Below are positions 40,515 to 49,107 of a stretch of 64,000 nt of DNA, one piece after another (position 1 is the stretch's first letter; each line of letters begins with the position of its first letter). Where the stretch lies: assembly GCA_965230245.1 (NCBI GenBank), contig OZ246000.1, positions 1,054,001 through 1,118,000 on the forward strand, written 5' to 3'. This DNA is from JAGNKE01 sp965230245 (GTDB lineage: Bacteria > Pseudomonadota > Alphaproteobacteria > Micavibrionales > Micavibrionaceae). Made by a program: the position numbers and the translations under genes. The notes under the pieces are model-generated. The model saw only the letters and a list, made by a program, of their open reading frames with translations. It searched no databases and was not told where the DNA came from.

Positions 40515-42272
40515 ATGGCTGAAAAGAAAGAAGCATACCGCGTACTGGCGCGAAAATATCGCCCACAGAACTTTGACGAACTTATCGGACAGGACGCCCT
40601 CGTCCGCACCCTCAAAAACGCAATTACATCCGGTCGCATCGCTCACGCGTTCATGCTGACGGGCGTCCGCGGGGTCGGGAAAACGACAACCGCACGGATC
40701 ATTGCTAAGGCCCTGAACTACAAGGGTGCAGACGGCAAGTCCGAAGCGACAATCGGCCCGACGGATGATTGCAGCCTGTGTCAGGCCATCTCCGAAGACC
40801 GTCACCCCGACGTCATTGAAATGGATGCCGCGAGCCGTACGGGCGTTGACGATATCCGCGAAATCCTCGACGGTGTGCGCTATGCCCCGACCGAAGCCCG
40901 ATACAAAGTCTACATCATTGACGAAGTACATATGCTCTCAAAACAGGCATTCAACGCGCTTTTGAAGACCTTGGAAGAACCGCCCGAGCACGTAAAATTC
41001 ATCTTCGCAACCACCGAAATTCGCAAAGTGCCGATTACCGTTCTCTCCCGTTGCCAGCGCTTTGATCTGCGCCGCATCGCGTTCGAGGAACTCTGCACGC
41101 ACTTTAAAAACATCTGCGGCCTTGAAAACGTCGAAGCCGAAGATGACGCCATCGCAATGATCGCGCGCGCCGCCGACGGTTCCGTACGTGACGGCCTCAG
41201 CCTGCTCGATCAGGCCATTGCTCTGTCCGACGGAAAAATCACCGCCGAGCTCGTGCAGTCCATGCTCGGCCTGTCCGACCGCATCAAAACCCTCGACCTG
41301 ATTGAACAGGTTTTAACGGGCGACCTTCCCGCGGCTTTAGCAACAATGGATGACATCTACAACAACGGCGGCGCACCGTCTGTCGTTATGCAGGATTTAC
41401 TTGATTTAACGCACCTTCTGACGAAGATACGCGCCGTGCCGGATATCGCCAATCTTGGTGAAGGCCTTTCCAGCGATATGATGGAGCGCACAAAGGATCT
41501 ATCAGGCAAACTCTCGATGCCGACACTGGGCAAGGCTTGGCAGCTCCTGCTCAAGGGACTGGGCGAAGTCAACGACGCGCCCAACCCGCAATCCGCCGCC
41601 GAAATGGTCATCATACGTCTGGCCTATGCCGCCGACCTTCCCGACCCCGGTGACCTGATCAAACGCTTGAAGGGCGACAGCGGAGCCGCAGGAAACACGG
41701 CTGGATCGCCGCAAGCACAACAGGGGTCACCGGCTCCTGCCGAAGTCGCACAACTCCAAACCGCAACGCCTGCAAAACAACCAAAGCAACCGCTGGAAAA
41801 ACCCAAACCTGCAATGCCCGAACAACTGAAAACAATTGAGGATGTTGTACACCTGCTCGAAGCGCACAACGAGCTGATCCTTGCAGGACATTTGTTCCAA
41901 TTCGCGCACCCCGTAAAATTCTCGTACAAAGACACGGGCGACAATGCGGGCGGCCATCTGGAATTCAGACCAAAACCCGAAGCCAGCAAGACTTTGGCGC
42001 AAGACTTGACCAAAACATTGAAACGCCTGACAGGCAAAAGATGGCTGGTCAGCCTCTCGACAGCCGCGGGCGAACCGACCCTTGCCGAAACGAAAGAAAA
42101 AGAACGTCTGGATGAAATTGATGAGGTTTTGAAACACCCTGCAATTTCAGATATCATGCGCATCTTTCCAGACGCCGAAGTCTTGGAGGTCAGCAAATCT
42201 GAAAACATAAAACAAGACAACAACCAAGGCACGGCTTTGAAAAACAAACAAAACAAGGAACAAAGACAATGA
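40515..42272 (+). CDS. dnaX: DNA polymerase III subunit tau/gamma
   Basis: DnaX is the clamp-loader ATPase that organises the replicase. The 585-residue protein has YRPQNFDELIGQ at the start, Walker A GVRGVGKTT (residues 50-58), DEVHMLS (Walker B), EEPPEHVKFIFATTE and SRCQRFDLRRI, then a Pro/Ala/Gln-rich linker near 400-440 and a C-terminal domain. One oddity: the zinc module that normally has four Cys keeps only CSLC; the first Cys is Tyr (NY) and the second is Thr (PTDD), so zinc binding may be lost. The ATG 40515 has GAGG nearby. It overlaps ybaB by four bases. recR, the usual third gene, is not present downstream. Confidence 0.96.
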   Translation: MAEKKEAYRVLARKYRPQNFDELIGQDALVRTLKNAITSGRIAHAFMLTGVRGVGKTTTARIIAKALNYKGADGKSEATIGPTDDCSLCQAISEDRHPDVIEMDAASRTGVDDIREILDGVRYAPTEARYKVYIIDEVHMLSKQAFNALLKTLEEPPEHVKFIFATTEIRKVPITVLSRCQRFDLRRIAFEELCTHFKNICGLENVEAEDDAIAMIARAADGSVRDGLSLLDQAIALSDGKITAELVQSMLGLSDRIKTLDLIEQVLTGDLPAALATMDDIYNNGGAPSVVMQDLLDLTHLLTKIRAVPDIANLGEGLSSDMMERTKDLSGKLSMPTLGKAWQLLLKGLGEVNDAPNPQSAAEMVIIRLAYAADLPDPGDLIKRLKGDSGAAGNTAGSPQAQQGSPAPAEVAQLQTATPAKQPKQPLEKPKPAMPEQLKTIEDVVHLLEAHNELILAGHLFQFAHPVKFSYKDTGDNAGGHLEFRPKPEASKTLAQDLTKTLKRLTGKRWLVSLSTAAGEPTLAETKEKERLDEIDEVLKHPAISDIMRIFPDAEVLEVSKSENIKQDNNQGTALKNKQNKEQRQ

Positions 42273-42589
42273 TGAATTTCCAGCAAATGATGCAACAAGC
42301 GCAGGAAATGCAGCAAAAAATTCAGGATATTCAGGCCAAACTCGCCGACATTGAAGTCATCGGTGAAGCGGGCGGCGGCATGGTTAAGGTCACCATGACA
42401 TGCGGCGGTAAAATCGCCGGGATTGAAATCGACGACTCACTAATGGACTCAGACAAGGAAACTCTCGAAGACCTCATCGTTGCCGCGTTCAACAAAGCCA
42501 ATGAAGCCAAGGAAGAACGAATTAAATCCGAAACCCAGAGCATGATGGAAAGCATGGGCCTTCCGGGCGACATGAACCTTCCCTTCTAA
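42269..42589 (+). CDS. YbaB/EbfC-family nucleoid-associated protein
   Basis: The 106-residue protein is a YbaB type DNA-binding dimer: N-terminal helix MNFQQMMQQAQEMQQKIQDI in overlapping parts, strands in GMVKVTMTCGGKIAGIEIDD, then helix NKANEAKEERIKSETQSMM. YbaB binds DNA as a tweezer-like dimer and often follows dnaX, as here, with a four-base stop/start overlap that implies translational coupling. A second, longer YbaB-like gene lies at 44457 on the minus strand. The usual downstream recR is absent; xthA follows after 56 bases. Confidence 0.94.
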   Translation: MMNFQQMMQQAQEMQQKIQDIQAKLADIEVIGEAGGGMVKVTMTCGGKIAGIEIDDSLMDSDKETLEDLIVAAFNKANEAKEERIKSETQSMMESMGLPGDMNLPF

Positions 42590-42603
42590 GTCGAAACGCA
42601 CCC

Positions 42604-42631
42604 GTCACAAAAAACAGGTCACAAAAAACAG
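42604..42631 (+). repeat. 14-bp tandem duplication upstream of xthA
   Basis: GTCACAAAAAACAG occurs twice in a row, at 42604-42617 and 42618-42631, identical. It lies between ybaB and xthA. It is probably a slippage duplication with no known role. Confidence 0.85.
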
Positions 42632-42645
42632 AAAGTGGTATTCAC

Positions 42646-43455
42646 ATGCGCTTGATGACATGGAACATCAATTCAGTACGCTTACGCCTCCCGCTCCTTC
42701 AAAAATTGATCGAAGACACGGAGGCAGACATCATCTGCCTGCAGGAGACCAAAACCCCCGACGAACACTTTCCAACAGATGCGCTAAAAGACGCAGGATA
42801 TGAACACCAGCATTTCCATGGCATGAAGGGCTATAACGGTGTCGCCATCCTCTCGAAACACCCGTTTGAAAAACCTGAAATCCATCATAGAACCGGCAAG
42901 GAAGATTGCCGCCACATCGCCGCACAATTTGAAAACTTTCAGCTCCACAACCTCTACATTCCCGCAGGCGGGTACGAACCCGATCGTAAAATCAACGATA
43001 AGTTCGGACATAAGCTTGATTTTGTAGACGAAATGGCCGACTGGTTTGCGGAAAACCTGAAACCAAAAAAACCTGTCGTCGCAGTCGGTGACTTTAACAT
43101 TGCCCCGTTCGAAAATGATGTCTGGTCGCACAAACAGCTGTTGAAAGTCGTGTCCCACACACCCGAAGAAACAACCCGCCTTGAAAAAATGCGCAAATCT
43201 CTGAACTGGGTTGATACCAGCCGCGAATTCATACCTTACGAAGAGAAATGCTACACGTGGTGGTCATATAGAAATCGTGATTGGAAAAAATCAAACCGCG
43301 GCCGCCGCCTTGACCACATTTGGGTCACGCAACCCTTGAAAGAAAAATTGCAGGATCACCACATCCTCACCCATGTCCGCGACTGGGAAAGAACCAGCGA
43401 TCACGTGCCCGTTATTCTGGATTTGGATTTTGGCTCTGCGAAGAGGGCGCTGTAG
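42646..43455 (+). CDS. xthA: Exodeoxyribonuclease III / AP endonuclease
   Basis: XthA cleaves at abasic sites and has 3'-5' exonuclease activity in base-excision repair. The 269-residue protein shows the endonuclease/exonuclease/phosphatase motifs: TWNINSVRLRL, ICLQETKTPD (metal Glu), GYNGVAILSK, VVAVGDFNIAP (Asp-Asn), GRRLDHIWVT (Asp-His) and ERTSDHVPVILDL (catalytic Asp-His). Length is normal. The ATG 42646 has GAAAG upstream. It follows dnaX-ybaB in the position where recR is usual, and its last 44 bases overlap the convergent DUF1223-like gene. Confidence 0.96.
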   Translation: MRLMTWNINSVRLRLPLLQKLIEDTEADIICLQETKTPDEHFPTDALKDAGYEHQHFHGMKGYNGVAILSKHPFEKPEIHHRTGKEDCRHIAAQFENFQLHNLYIPAGGYEPDRKINDKFGHKLDFVDEMADWFAENLKPKKPVVAVGDFNIAPFENDVWSHKQLLKVVSHTPEETTRLEKMRKSLNWVDTSREFIPYEEKCYTWWSYRNRDWKKSNRGRRLDHIWVTQPLKEKLQDHHILTHVRDWERTSDHVPVILDLDFGSAKRAL

Positions 43456-44305
43456 ACTTCGGCGCATCCGGCTCCTGTATACTCTCCGGCTTAGGCTTCA
43501 AGGACATGGACGTTGATGCGACATCATCAGCCCTAATCTCTCCCAAAGCCAACACAGGCCCGTAGCGATATCCCTGATGAAGAACGGCAACATAGCCAAG
43601 CTCTGCCGGATCATGCCCTAAAAGAGCCTCGGGATCCTGTTCCAGTGGAAAACTAATTTGAATTTCCTCTCCCGTCCAGTCGGCAACTTTATCAGCCGCA
43701 ACGATCGGCCTGACGTGGTCTTCTGCAACAGCCTGAACAATGATCATGCCGTTTTCTTCACCCTCATTCGCCGGAACGGTATTCACCTGAACCCCGCCGT
43801 CAATCGGCGCATAGGCATAAACAAAAACTTCCCCGCTCGCCGCAGAACCGTCGGCGCTACCGGGTATGGTCAGCGATAAAGACTGATCTCCGTCTTTCTT
43901 GAGTGCGATGAATTTCGTATTATCCGCAGACTTTGCAAGATTGATCGCCGCATCAACGCGGTTCGGGTTAGCCTCGTAACGCCCGTTCACAATGATAAGC
44001 GGCGTCTTAACACCGAAAAATCCCAGCTTATTGCTGTAAGTAATGCGGTCACGGTCGCAAAAACCATGCGCATAAGGCGACGTATCCCCTTTTTCCGTTC
44101 CTAGTGCTTCCATCCAGCAACTCAGGAAAATGATATTGTCCTCGGAACGGATCTTTTTTGTGACGTTCTTCATAACATCACTATTCACGTTGCAACTGTT
44201 ATTCGTATACATCTCCACAAGTACGGGCGAAGACACCGCCGCCTGAAACGGAAAACAGGCCAAAACCGCTGCCCCTGTAAGAATCTGTCTTTTAAAAAAC
44301 GTCAT
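43412..44305 (-). CDS. DUF1223-like exported thioredoxin-fold protein
   Basis: The 297-residue protein has a signal peptide (about 1-25) and a thioredoxin-like domain: VLVEMYTNNSCNVNSD replaces the family's VELFTSQGCSSCPPAD, and LGFFGVKTPLIIVNGRYEANP is the conserved cis-Pro/VNG region. The usual CxxC is reduced to one Cys (C-N-V-N), so disulphide exchange by the common mechanism is unlikely. The C-terminus is Ser/Pro-rich, low complexity. The start is ATG 44305 with GGAAAG nine bases upstream. It is followed on the same strand, upstream, by the DUF1674 gene with a 19-base gap, and overlaps xthA 3'. Confidence 0.72.
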   Translation of the reverse strand: MTFFKRQILTGAAVLACFPFQAAVSSPVLVEMYTNNSCNVNSDVMKNVTKKIRSEDNIIFLSCWMEALGTEKGDTSPYAHGFCDRDRITYSNKLGFFGVKTPLIIVNGRYEANPNRVDAAINLAKSADNTKFIALKKDGDQSLSLTIPGSADGSAASGEVFVYAYAPIDGGVQVNTVPANEGEENGMIIVQAVAEDHVRPIVAADKVADWTGEEIQISFPLEQDPEALLGHDPAELGYVAVLHQGYRYGPVLALGEIRADDVASTSMSLKPKPESIQEPDAPKSTAPSSQSQNPNPE

Positions 44306-44323
44306 ACACATCAACTTTCCACT

Positions 44324-44488
44324 TTAAAAATCCGAACAGCGGCCACCGACTTCCCAGTCTCCGTAACGTGTTGGCTCAGGCAAATTCTGATCCTCAAAAC
44401 CGCCGACTTCCTTCACCTTCTGCGTTTTATCTTCCTGATCTTTCGCCTGCTTCTGTTCAGCTTTGGTCTTGCTCTGAGTCTTGCTCAT
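44324..44488 (-). CDS. DUF1674 (SDHAF4-like) small protein
   Basis: This 54-residue protein, too small for many ORF cut-offs, ends with the DUF1674 signature LPEPTRYGDWEVGGRCSDF. That family is related to eukaryotic SDHAF4, which helps assemble flavinated succinate dehydrogenase. The N-terminal half is Lys/Gln-rich and disordered. The ATG at 44488 is inside the 3' end of the YbaB-like gene (32-base overlap, different frame), so translation is probably coupled. It ends 19 bases before the DUF1223-like start. No sdh genes are in the window. The end motif makes this a confident call. Confidence 0.88.
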   Translation of the reverse strand: MSKTQSKTKAEQKQAKDQEDKTQKVKEVGGFEDQNLPEPTRYGDWEVGGRCSDF

Positions 44489-44813
44489 AAATAAAACCTC
44501 TCTTTTTCATCATTCGATCTGTTTCTTCGACAACCATTTTATCTTTTTTTTCAATGGCCTGATGAATTGCATCCAATGCAATCGCACCGATAATATCAGG
44601 ATCCGACGCATGTAAACTGTCGTGAATGTTGATATTTGTCATACGCCCGTCACACGCCATCGTGACCTTGATCAACCCGTCATCGGACTGGCCTTCGACC
44701 TCGATATCTTCCATTTTAGCACTAAGCTCGCGCAACATAAAATTCACGCTATATGCGTGATCTATAATTTTTTTGGGATCTGGAGCTTCCGCGCTTGGTT
44801 TTTCTCGTTCCAT
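44457..44813 (-). CDS. Second YbaB/EbfC-like protein
   Basis: The 118-residue protein is similar to the dnaX-linked YbaB: LSAKMEDIEVEGQSDDGLIK, VTMACDGRMTNINIHDS, and the helix EKKDKMVVEETDRMMKKRG, matching the DIEVIGE, KVTMTCGGKI and SETQSMMESM segments. It is thus a divergent paralogue with an added N-terminal extension. Such second copies could form heterodimers or bind different DNA. The frame is open to 44888, but ATG 44813 is preferred as it gives MEREKPS and avoids overlap with rsmB. The 3' end overlaps DUF1674. Confidence 0.78.
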   Translation of the reverse strand: MEREKPSAEAPDPKKIIDHAYSVNFMLRELSAKMEDIEVEGQSDDGLIKVTMACDGRMTNINIHDSLHASDPDIIGAIALDAIHQAIEKKDKMVVEETDRMMKKRGFIYEQDSEQDQS

Positions 44814-44848
44814 ACATAATACTAGAACGAAACGCACTATTGGCACAA

Positions 44849-46264
44849 ATGAAAATGAGCGTACAAAACAAATCGGAAAATCTGGCAAAAGCCGTTGGTG
44901 AAGACAAAGCTAATCCTGCTGATAATCTTTCAGAATCAGCGGAAAATGAAGAGTTCGAATCCGACATTCTGATGGCCAGACACTGCGCGATCGAATTGCT
45001 CGAATCCGTCCTTATCAATAAAAAGACTCTGGACCTTTCACTCGACGGTTCCGACCTGTTCCACAAACTCACGCCGCGTGACCGTGCCTTCGTCAGAATG
45101 CTGGTAGCCACAACCCTGCGCCGCCTCGGACAAATCGACGATCTCATTGAAAAGGCACAGGATCGCCCCGGCGCGCTCAAATCCTTGCACCTCAAAAATA
45201 TTTTGCGCCTTGGCGTATGCCAGCTTTTTTACATGGAAGTGCCCGATCATGCCGCCGTAGACACATCCGTTGAACTCGCAGAACACGCCGGCATGGAAAA
45301 AGCCAAAGGTTTCGTGAACGCAATCCTGCGCACCCTGATTAAAACAGGTGGCGAATACATAAAGAAACAGGATCCCGCCCGCTTAAACACACCAGAATGG
45401 CTGCTGAAAATGTGGATTGAAGACTACGGACTGCGTGGTGCTGCCAAAATTGCAACCGCCAACATGAGCGAAGCGCCGTTGGACATCACGGTAAAGGCAA
45501 AGGAGGATAAATCCTATTGGGGCAGCGCTCTCAAAGCCTCCGAACTCACAACGGGAACGTTGCGCCGCATGGCAGGCGGCAATGTCCGCGAACTCGAAGG
45601 ATTTGATCAGGGCAAATGGTGGATACAGGACGCTTCGGCAGCACTCCCCGCACAACTCTTTGGACCTATCGAAGGAGAGGAAATCATAGACCTCTGCGCC
45701 GCACCGGGCGGCAAAACCCTACAGATGGCTGCCATGGGCGCAAACGTTATTGCCATAGACCGCTCTGCAAAACGCATCAAAATGCTTGAGGAAAACACGG
45801 AACGCATGAGCCTGAAAGACAAGGTGAAAGTCGTCATCTCCGATGCTGCCGTCTGGAAGCCTGCTGACGAAGCGCCCCAGCGCATTCTGCTCGATGCACC
45901 ATGCAGCGCAACAGGCACAATCCGCCGCCATCCTGACATGCCCTATCTGAAATCACCGAAGGATATCGAGGGTCTGACATCCATCCAGTCACGCCTTCTT
46001 CAACATGCCGGAAAATTGCTTGGCATCGGGGGAATCTTGATCTACTGCACCTGTTCGCTGCAAAAAGCGGAAGGCGAACACCAGATTGAAACCTTCCTCC
46101 GCAAAAATCCGAAATTCGCGCGCGTACCCATTTCACCCGATGAAATCGGCGGTTATGAAGAACTCGTTAACCCCGACGGAGACCTGCGCATCCTGCCCAT
46201 CCATCTGGCCACACACGGCGGCATGGACGGTTTTTACGTTGCACGCCTAACGAAAATCGCTTAA
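44849..46264 (+). CDS. rsmB: 16S rRNA m5C967 methyltransferase RsmB
   Basis: RsmB methylates C967 of 16S rRNA using SAM. The 471-residue protein has an N-terminal NusB-like RNA-binding domain (about 45-180) and a methyltransferase domain with LCAAPGGKTLQMA (SAM loop), DAPCSATGTIRRHPD (Cys for product release) and YCTCSLQKAEGE (catalytic Cys). An unusual 40-residue acidic N-terminal extension precedes the NusB domain. Start at ATG 44849 is used; ATG 44855 and ATG 44972 are alternatives, the last giving the classical ARHCAIELLESV start. It is divergent from the YbaB-like gene. Confidence 0.93.
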   Translation: MKMSVQNKSENLAKAVGEDKANPADNLSESAENEEFESDILMARHCAIELLESVLINKKTLDLSLDGSDLFHKLTPRDRAFVRMLVATTLRRLGQIDDLIEKAQDRPGALKSLHLKNILRLGVCQLFYMEVPDHAAVDTSVELAEHAGMEKAKGFVNAILRTLIKTGGEYIKKQDPARLNTPEWLLKMWIEDYGLRGAAKIATANMSEAPLDITVKAKEDKSYWGSALKASELTTGTLRRMAGGNVRELEGFDQGKWWIQDASAALPAQLFGPIEGEEIIDLCAAPGGKTLQMAAMGANVIAIDRSAKRIKMLEENTERMSLKDKVKVVISDAAVWKPADEAPQRILLDAPCSATGTIRRHPDMPYLKSPKDIEGLTSIQSRLLQHAGKLLGIGGILIYCTCSLQKAEGEHQIETFLRKNPKFARVPISPDEIGGYEELVNPDGDLRILPIHLATHGGMDGFYVARLTKIA

Positions 46265-46328
46265 CAATCTTGCCTTAACAAAAAAAGATCGCATATAATT
46301 GTCATAAGTAAAAAAACGGGGAAAGATT

Positions 46329-46631
46329 ATGCCTGACGATGTAGTAATGAACAGAAGTATAGAGCAAACACCGGCCAACTTGCTGGTGGACGAATTTGAA
46401 GGCATTGTTCAAGGGGTACATGGGCCTGTCGCGCTATTCAACCGCTCATCGCATGTTTTAGAGGACAATCCGGAACTGTCCACCACCTATACAAGAACGC
46501 CCGATCAGGTCGCAGAAGGTATTGAACAACGCGAACAGTCCAAAATTCGTCGTGCCGATCTGGTTGAGCTTCAACTCGTAGAACTGAATGCGGCGCGCGA
46601 TGCTCTGCGTGCAGAAGGCTGTGAGTTATAA
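46329..46631 (+). CDS. Small acidic hypothetical protein
   Basis: This 100-residue protein is not recognised. It is acidic, helical toward its end (EQREQSKIRRADLVELQLVE), with a VHGPVALFNRSSHVL segment in the middle. There is no signal or membrane segment. The ATG follows GGGGAAAG with suitable spacing, which makes it a credible gene. It lies alone between rsmB and rpe; a hairpin made of ATCCACGGC (46632-46640) and GCCGGTGGAT (46649-46658) follows immediately without a T run, perhaps stabilising the 3' end. Confidence 0.6.
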   Translation: MPDDVVMNRSIEQTPANLLVDEFEGIVQGVHGPVALFNRSSHVLEDNPELSTTYTRTPDQVAEGIEQREQSKIRRADLVELQLVELNAARDALRAEGCEL

Positions 46632-46801
46632 TCCACGGCATCCCGCTGCCGGTGGATATCTCCTGATAAAAGTGTTACGTTAAGTAAGTGATTCGCTCCG
46701 CTCGGGGTCGTTCTGTCACATCTTCTTGGAACTTCACGTTGTATCAACCATTTAACCCATAGGACATGCACCTTGTCCAAACAGAGTCTTTAAGCCGCAT
46801 T

Positions 46802-47458
46802 ATGAGTAAAAACATCCGCATTGCCCCGTCTATCCTCTCCTCTGATTTCGCAAAACTCGGAGAGGAAGTCCGCGCGATTGACGAGGCAGGAGCGGATTAC
46901 ATACACATTGATGTCATGGACGGACATTTCGTCCCGAACCTGACCTTCGGCGCTCCTGTTGTAAAATGCCTTCGCCCGCACAGTAAAAAAGTCTTCGATG
47001 TCCACCTCATGGTCGCCCCCGTTGACCACCTGATCGGTGACTTCGCCGATGCGGGCGCGGACATCATCACCGTCCATCAGGAGGCAGGGCCCCATTTGCA
47101 CCGTACCCTTCAATCCATCAAGTCACTCGGCGTGAAGGCGGGTGTATCTTTAAACCCTTCAACCCCCGCCGAAACCATCAAACATGTCCTCGACATGGTC
47201 GATCTAGTCCTGATTATGACGGTCAACCCGGGCTTCGGCGGCCAAAGCTTCATCCCCGTCCTCGACAAAATCAGCACGGTGCGCCAAATGATTGACGCAA
47301 CCGGACGCAAGATTGATCTCGAAATAGACGGCGGGGTCAATCCCCAAACCGCCAAAGACGTCATTGCCGCCGGTGCTGACGTGCTAGTCGCGGGCACGGC
47401 CGTCTTCAAGGACGGCCCTGAAAACTATGCGAAAAACATCGCGGCATTAAGACCGTAA
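46802..47458 (+). CDS. rpe: Ribulose-phosphate 3-epimerase
   Basis: Rpe interconverts ribulose 5-phosphate and xylulose 5-phosphate in the pentose phosphate pathway. The 218-residue TIM barrel has APSILSSDFAKLGEEV, HIDVMDGHFVPNLTFG (catalytic Asp and His), FDVHLMV, SLNPSTP, MTVNPGFGGQSF (second catalytic Asp region) and EIDGGVNPQTA. The frame is open from 46766, but ATG 46802 (MSKNIRIAPS) is the typical start. It is followed after 12 bases by the heparinase-like gene on the same strand, an association also seen in other alphaproteobacteria. Confidence 0.96.
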   Translation: MSKNIRIAPSILSSDFAKLGEEVRAIDEAGADYIHIDVMDGHFVPNLTFGAPVVKCLRPHSKKVFDVHLMVAPVDHLIGDFADAGADIITVHQEAGPHLHRTLQSIKSLGVKAGVSLNPSTPAETIKHVLDMVDLVLIMTVNPGFGGQSFIPVLDKISTVRQMIDATGRKIDLEIDGGVNPQTAKDVIAAGADVLVAGTAVFKDGPENYAKNIAALRP

Positions 47459-47470
47459 AGGAGGTATCCG

Positions 47471-49099
47471 ATGCCTTTGCGACTATTCCAGAACCTGAAA
47501 ACAAAGGCCGGACAAATGGCCTGCGGAACTATGCTCTACAATTGGAGCTTGAACGAAACCGTGCCCGACCGGTTGATCGTCAAGCCCGTCGATGTCTGGG
47601 AAGGTGATCCTGACAAGGGAAAGGCTTTCCTCGAATCCTGCGGCGCAAATGAGGACACAGGGCCGGTATGGCATGATCACTGGTGGAATTACGAAAACTC
47701 AGAGTCTAGGCAAACGGCAGAACTCAACAGTTTTGAAGTTTTAAGGCACTTGCGCGCACATTGTGACTCGCTCGCACGCAATCAAGGACAGGAAATGATC
47801 CTGAGCTGGATCAAAAAATACCCGAATTGGGATAAGACAACATGGCGCAGTGATATCACGGGACAAAGATTGTCGATGTGGATTTCGCATTTTGAATATT
47901 TCTGCGCAGGTATGACCGAAGAAAATGAGGACGATTTCTTCGAATCTCTTATCCGGCAGGCAAAACACCTATACAACACACTGAGCAGTGTCGAAGAAAT
48001 AGCCTTGCTGGAAACTGTAAAGGGATTAATTTACGCAAGCCTCGCAATAGAAGGCAAAGAACGTTGGATTGATCAGTCGCTTAAAACGTTGGAGTCCAGT
48101 CTGAAAGAACAAATTCTGCCCGATGGCGGACATGCCTCGCGTTCGCCTGCACGTTTGTTAACCGCACTTCAAATTCTGCTGGATATCGACTCGGCTCTTG
48201 CCGCGGGCGATTATCCGTCACCTGATTTCTTAAGAGAGACCATAAGCCGTATGAGCTGCGCCTTGCGCTTCTTCCGGTACGGTGATCGCAAACTGGCCGT
48301 CTTCAATGGAACACAGGAAGGCAATCAGGAAGAAATTGATCGCACATTGGCACAAGCGGGCCTACGTATAAAACAACGCCTGTCTTTACCCGATAGCGGT
48401 TTTGAAAGACTGGCGCTGGGACGCACGCTTGTGATGGTCGATTGCGGCAAAGCACCACCCTATCCCTACGACCGCCACACCCATGCCGCCCCGCTCGCCT
48501 TCGAACTCAGCTACGGTAAGGAAAGACTATTCGTATCTTGCGGCACACATCCATCATCCGAGGAATGGCAGGAAGCCCTGCGCTTCACTTCCGCACACAA
48601 CACGGCAAATCTTGACTACCGCAATGCGAACGAAATCCGTGAAGACGGCCATTTCGGCAGAAGAATCACATCCATAAACCTCGACAGACAGGAAACCAAG
48701 GATGCCGTCCTTCTCGACACCTCCCATAACGGCTACGTATCCCTGAACGGAATTACACATTCCCGAAGGCTCTATCTAACTGATGCTGGTCATGATTTCC
48801 GCGGCGAAGACACATTTACGAGCTGTATCGATTTGGTCAGACCCATCGAAATTGCCATTCGTTTCCATATCCATCCACGCGTCACTGTTTCTCTTGTCAA
48901 AGATGACACCGAAGCTCTCTTAAGAATGCCCGGCGGCGTCGGCTGGCGCTTCCGCTTTGGACAGGGAACCCTCACCCTCGAAGATAGTATCTATCTCGGG
49001 GACGAACACGAACCGCGAAAAACAAAACAGCTCGTCATCTACGGCCAGACCACAGGCGAATACGCCAGTGTCAAATGGTCATTGAAAAAGGAAGGGTAA
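47471..49099 (+). CDS. Heparinase II/III-like protein
   Basis: The 542-residue protein has an alpha/alpha-toroid N-terminal domain (about 90-310, with LPDGGHASRSPA and SCALRFFRYGDRKLAVFNG) and a C-terminal beta-sandwich (about 330-540) that includes HAAPLAFELSYGKERLFVS, TSAHNTANLD and HSRRLYLTDAGHDFRGED. This is the heparinase II/III layout, polysaccharide lyases of uronate-containing polymers. Alphaproteobacterial copies next to rpe are of unknown substrate. No signal peptide is visible, so it is probably cytoplasmic. A strong AGGAGG ribosome-binding site precedes ATG 47471. It is in an operon with rpe and the EAL gene. Confidence 0.88.
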   Translation: MPLRLFQNLKTKAGQMACGTMLYNWSLNETVPDRLIVKPVDVWEGDPDKGKAFLESCGANEDTGPVWHDHWWNYENSESRQTAELNSFEVLRHLRAHCDSLARNQGQEMILSWIKKYPNWDKTTWRSDITGQRLSMWISHFEYFCAGMTEENEDDFFESLIRQAKHLYNTLSSVEEIALLETVKGLIYASLAIEGKERWIDQSLKTLESSLKEQILPDGGHASRSPARLLTALQILLDIDSALAAGDYPSPDFLRETISRMSCALRFFRYGDRKLAVFNGTQEGNQEEIDRTLAQAGLRIKQRLSLPDSGFERLALGRTLVMVDCGKAPPYPYDRHTHAAPLAFELSYGKERLFVSCGTHPSSEEWQEALRFTSAHNTANLDYRNANEIREDGHFGRRITSINLDRQETKDAVLLDTSHNGYVSLNGITHSRRLYLTDAGHDFRGEDTFTSCIDLVRPIEIAIRFHIHPRVTVSLVKDDTEALLRMPGGVGWRFRFGQGTLTLEDSIYLGDEHEPRKTKQLVIYGQTTGEYASVKWSLKKEG

Positions 49100-49107
49100 C
49101 GCCCTGT

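Noticed and set aside
47471..49099. Heparinase-like protein as secreted polysaccharide lyase
   Set aside because: No signal peptide is visible, so secretion and host-glycan degradation are not supported.
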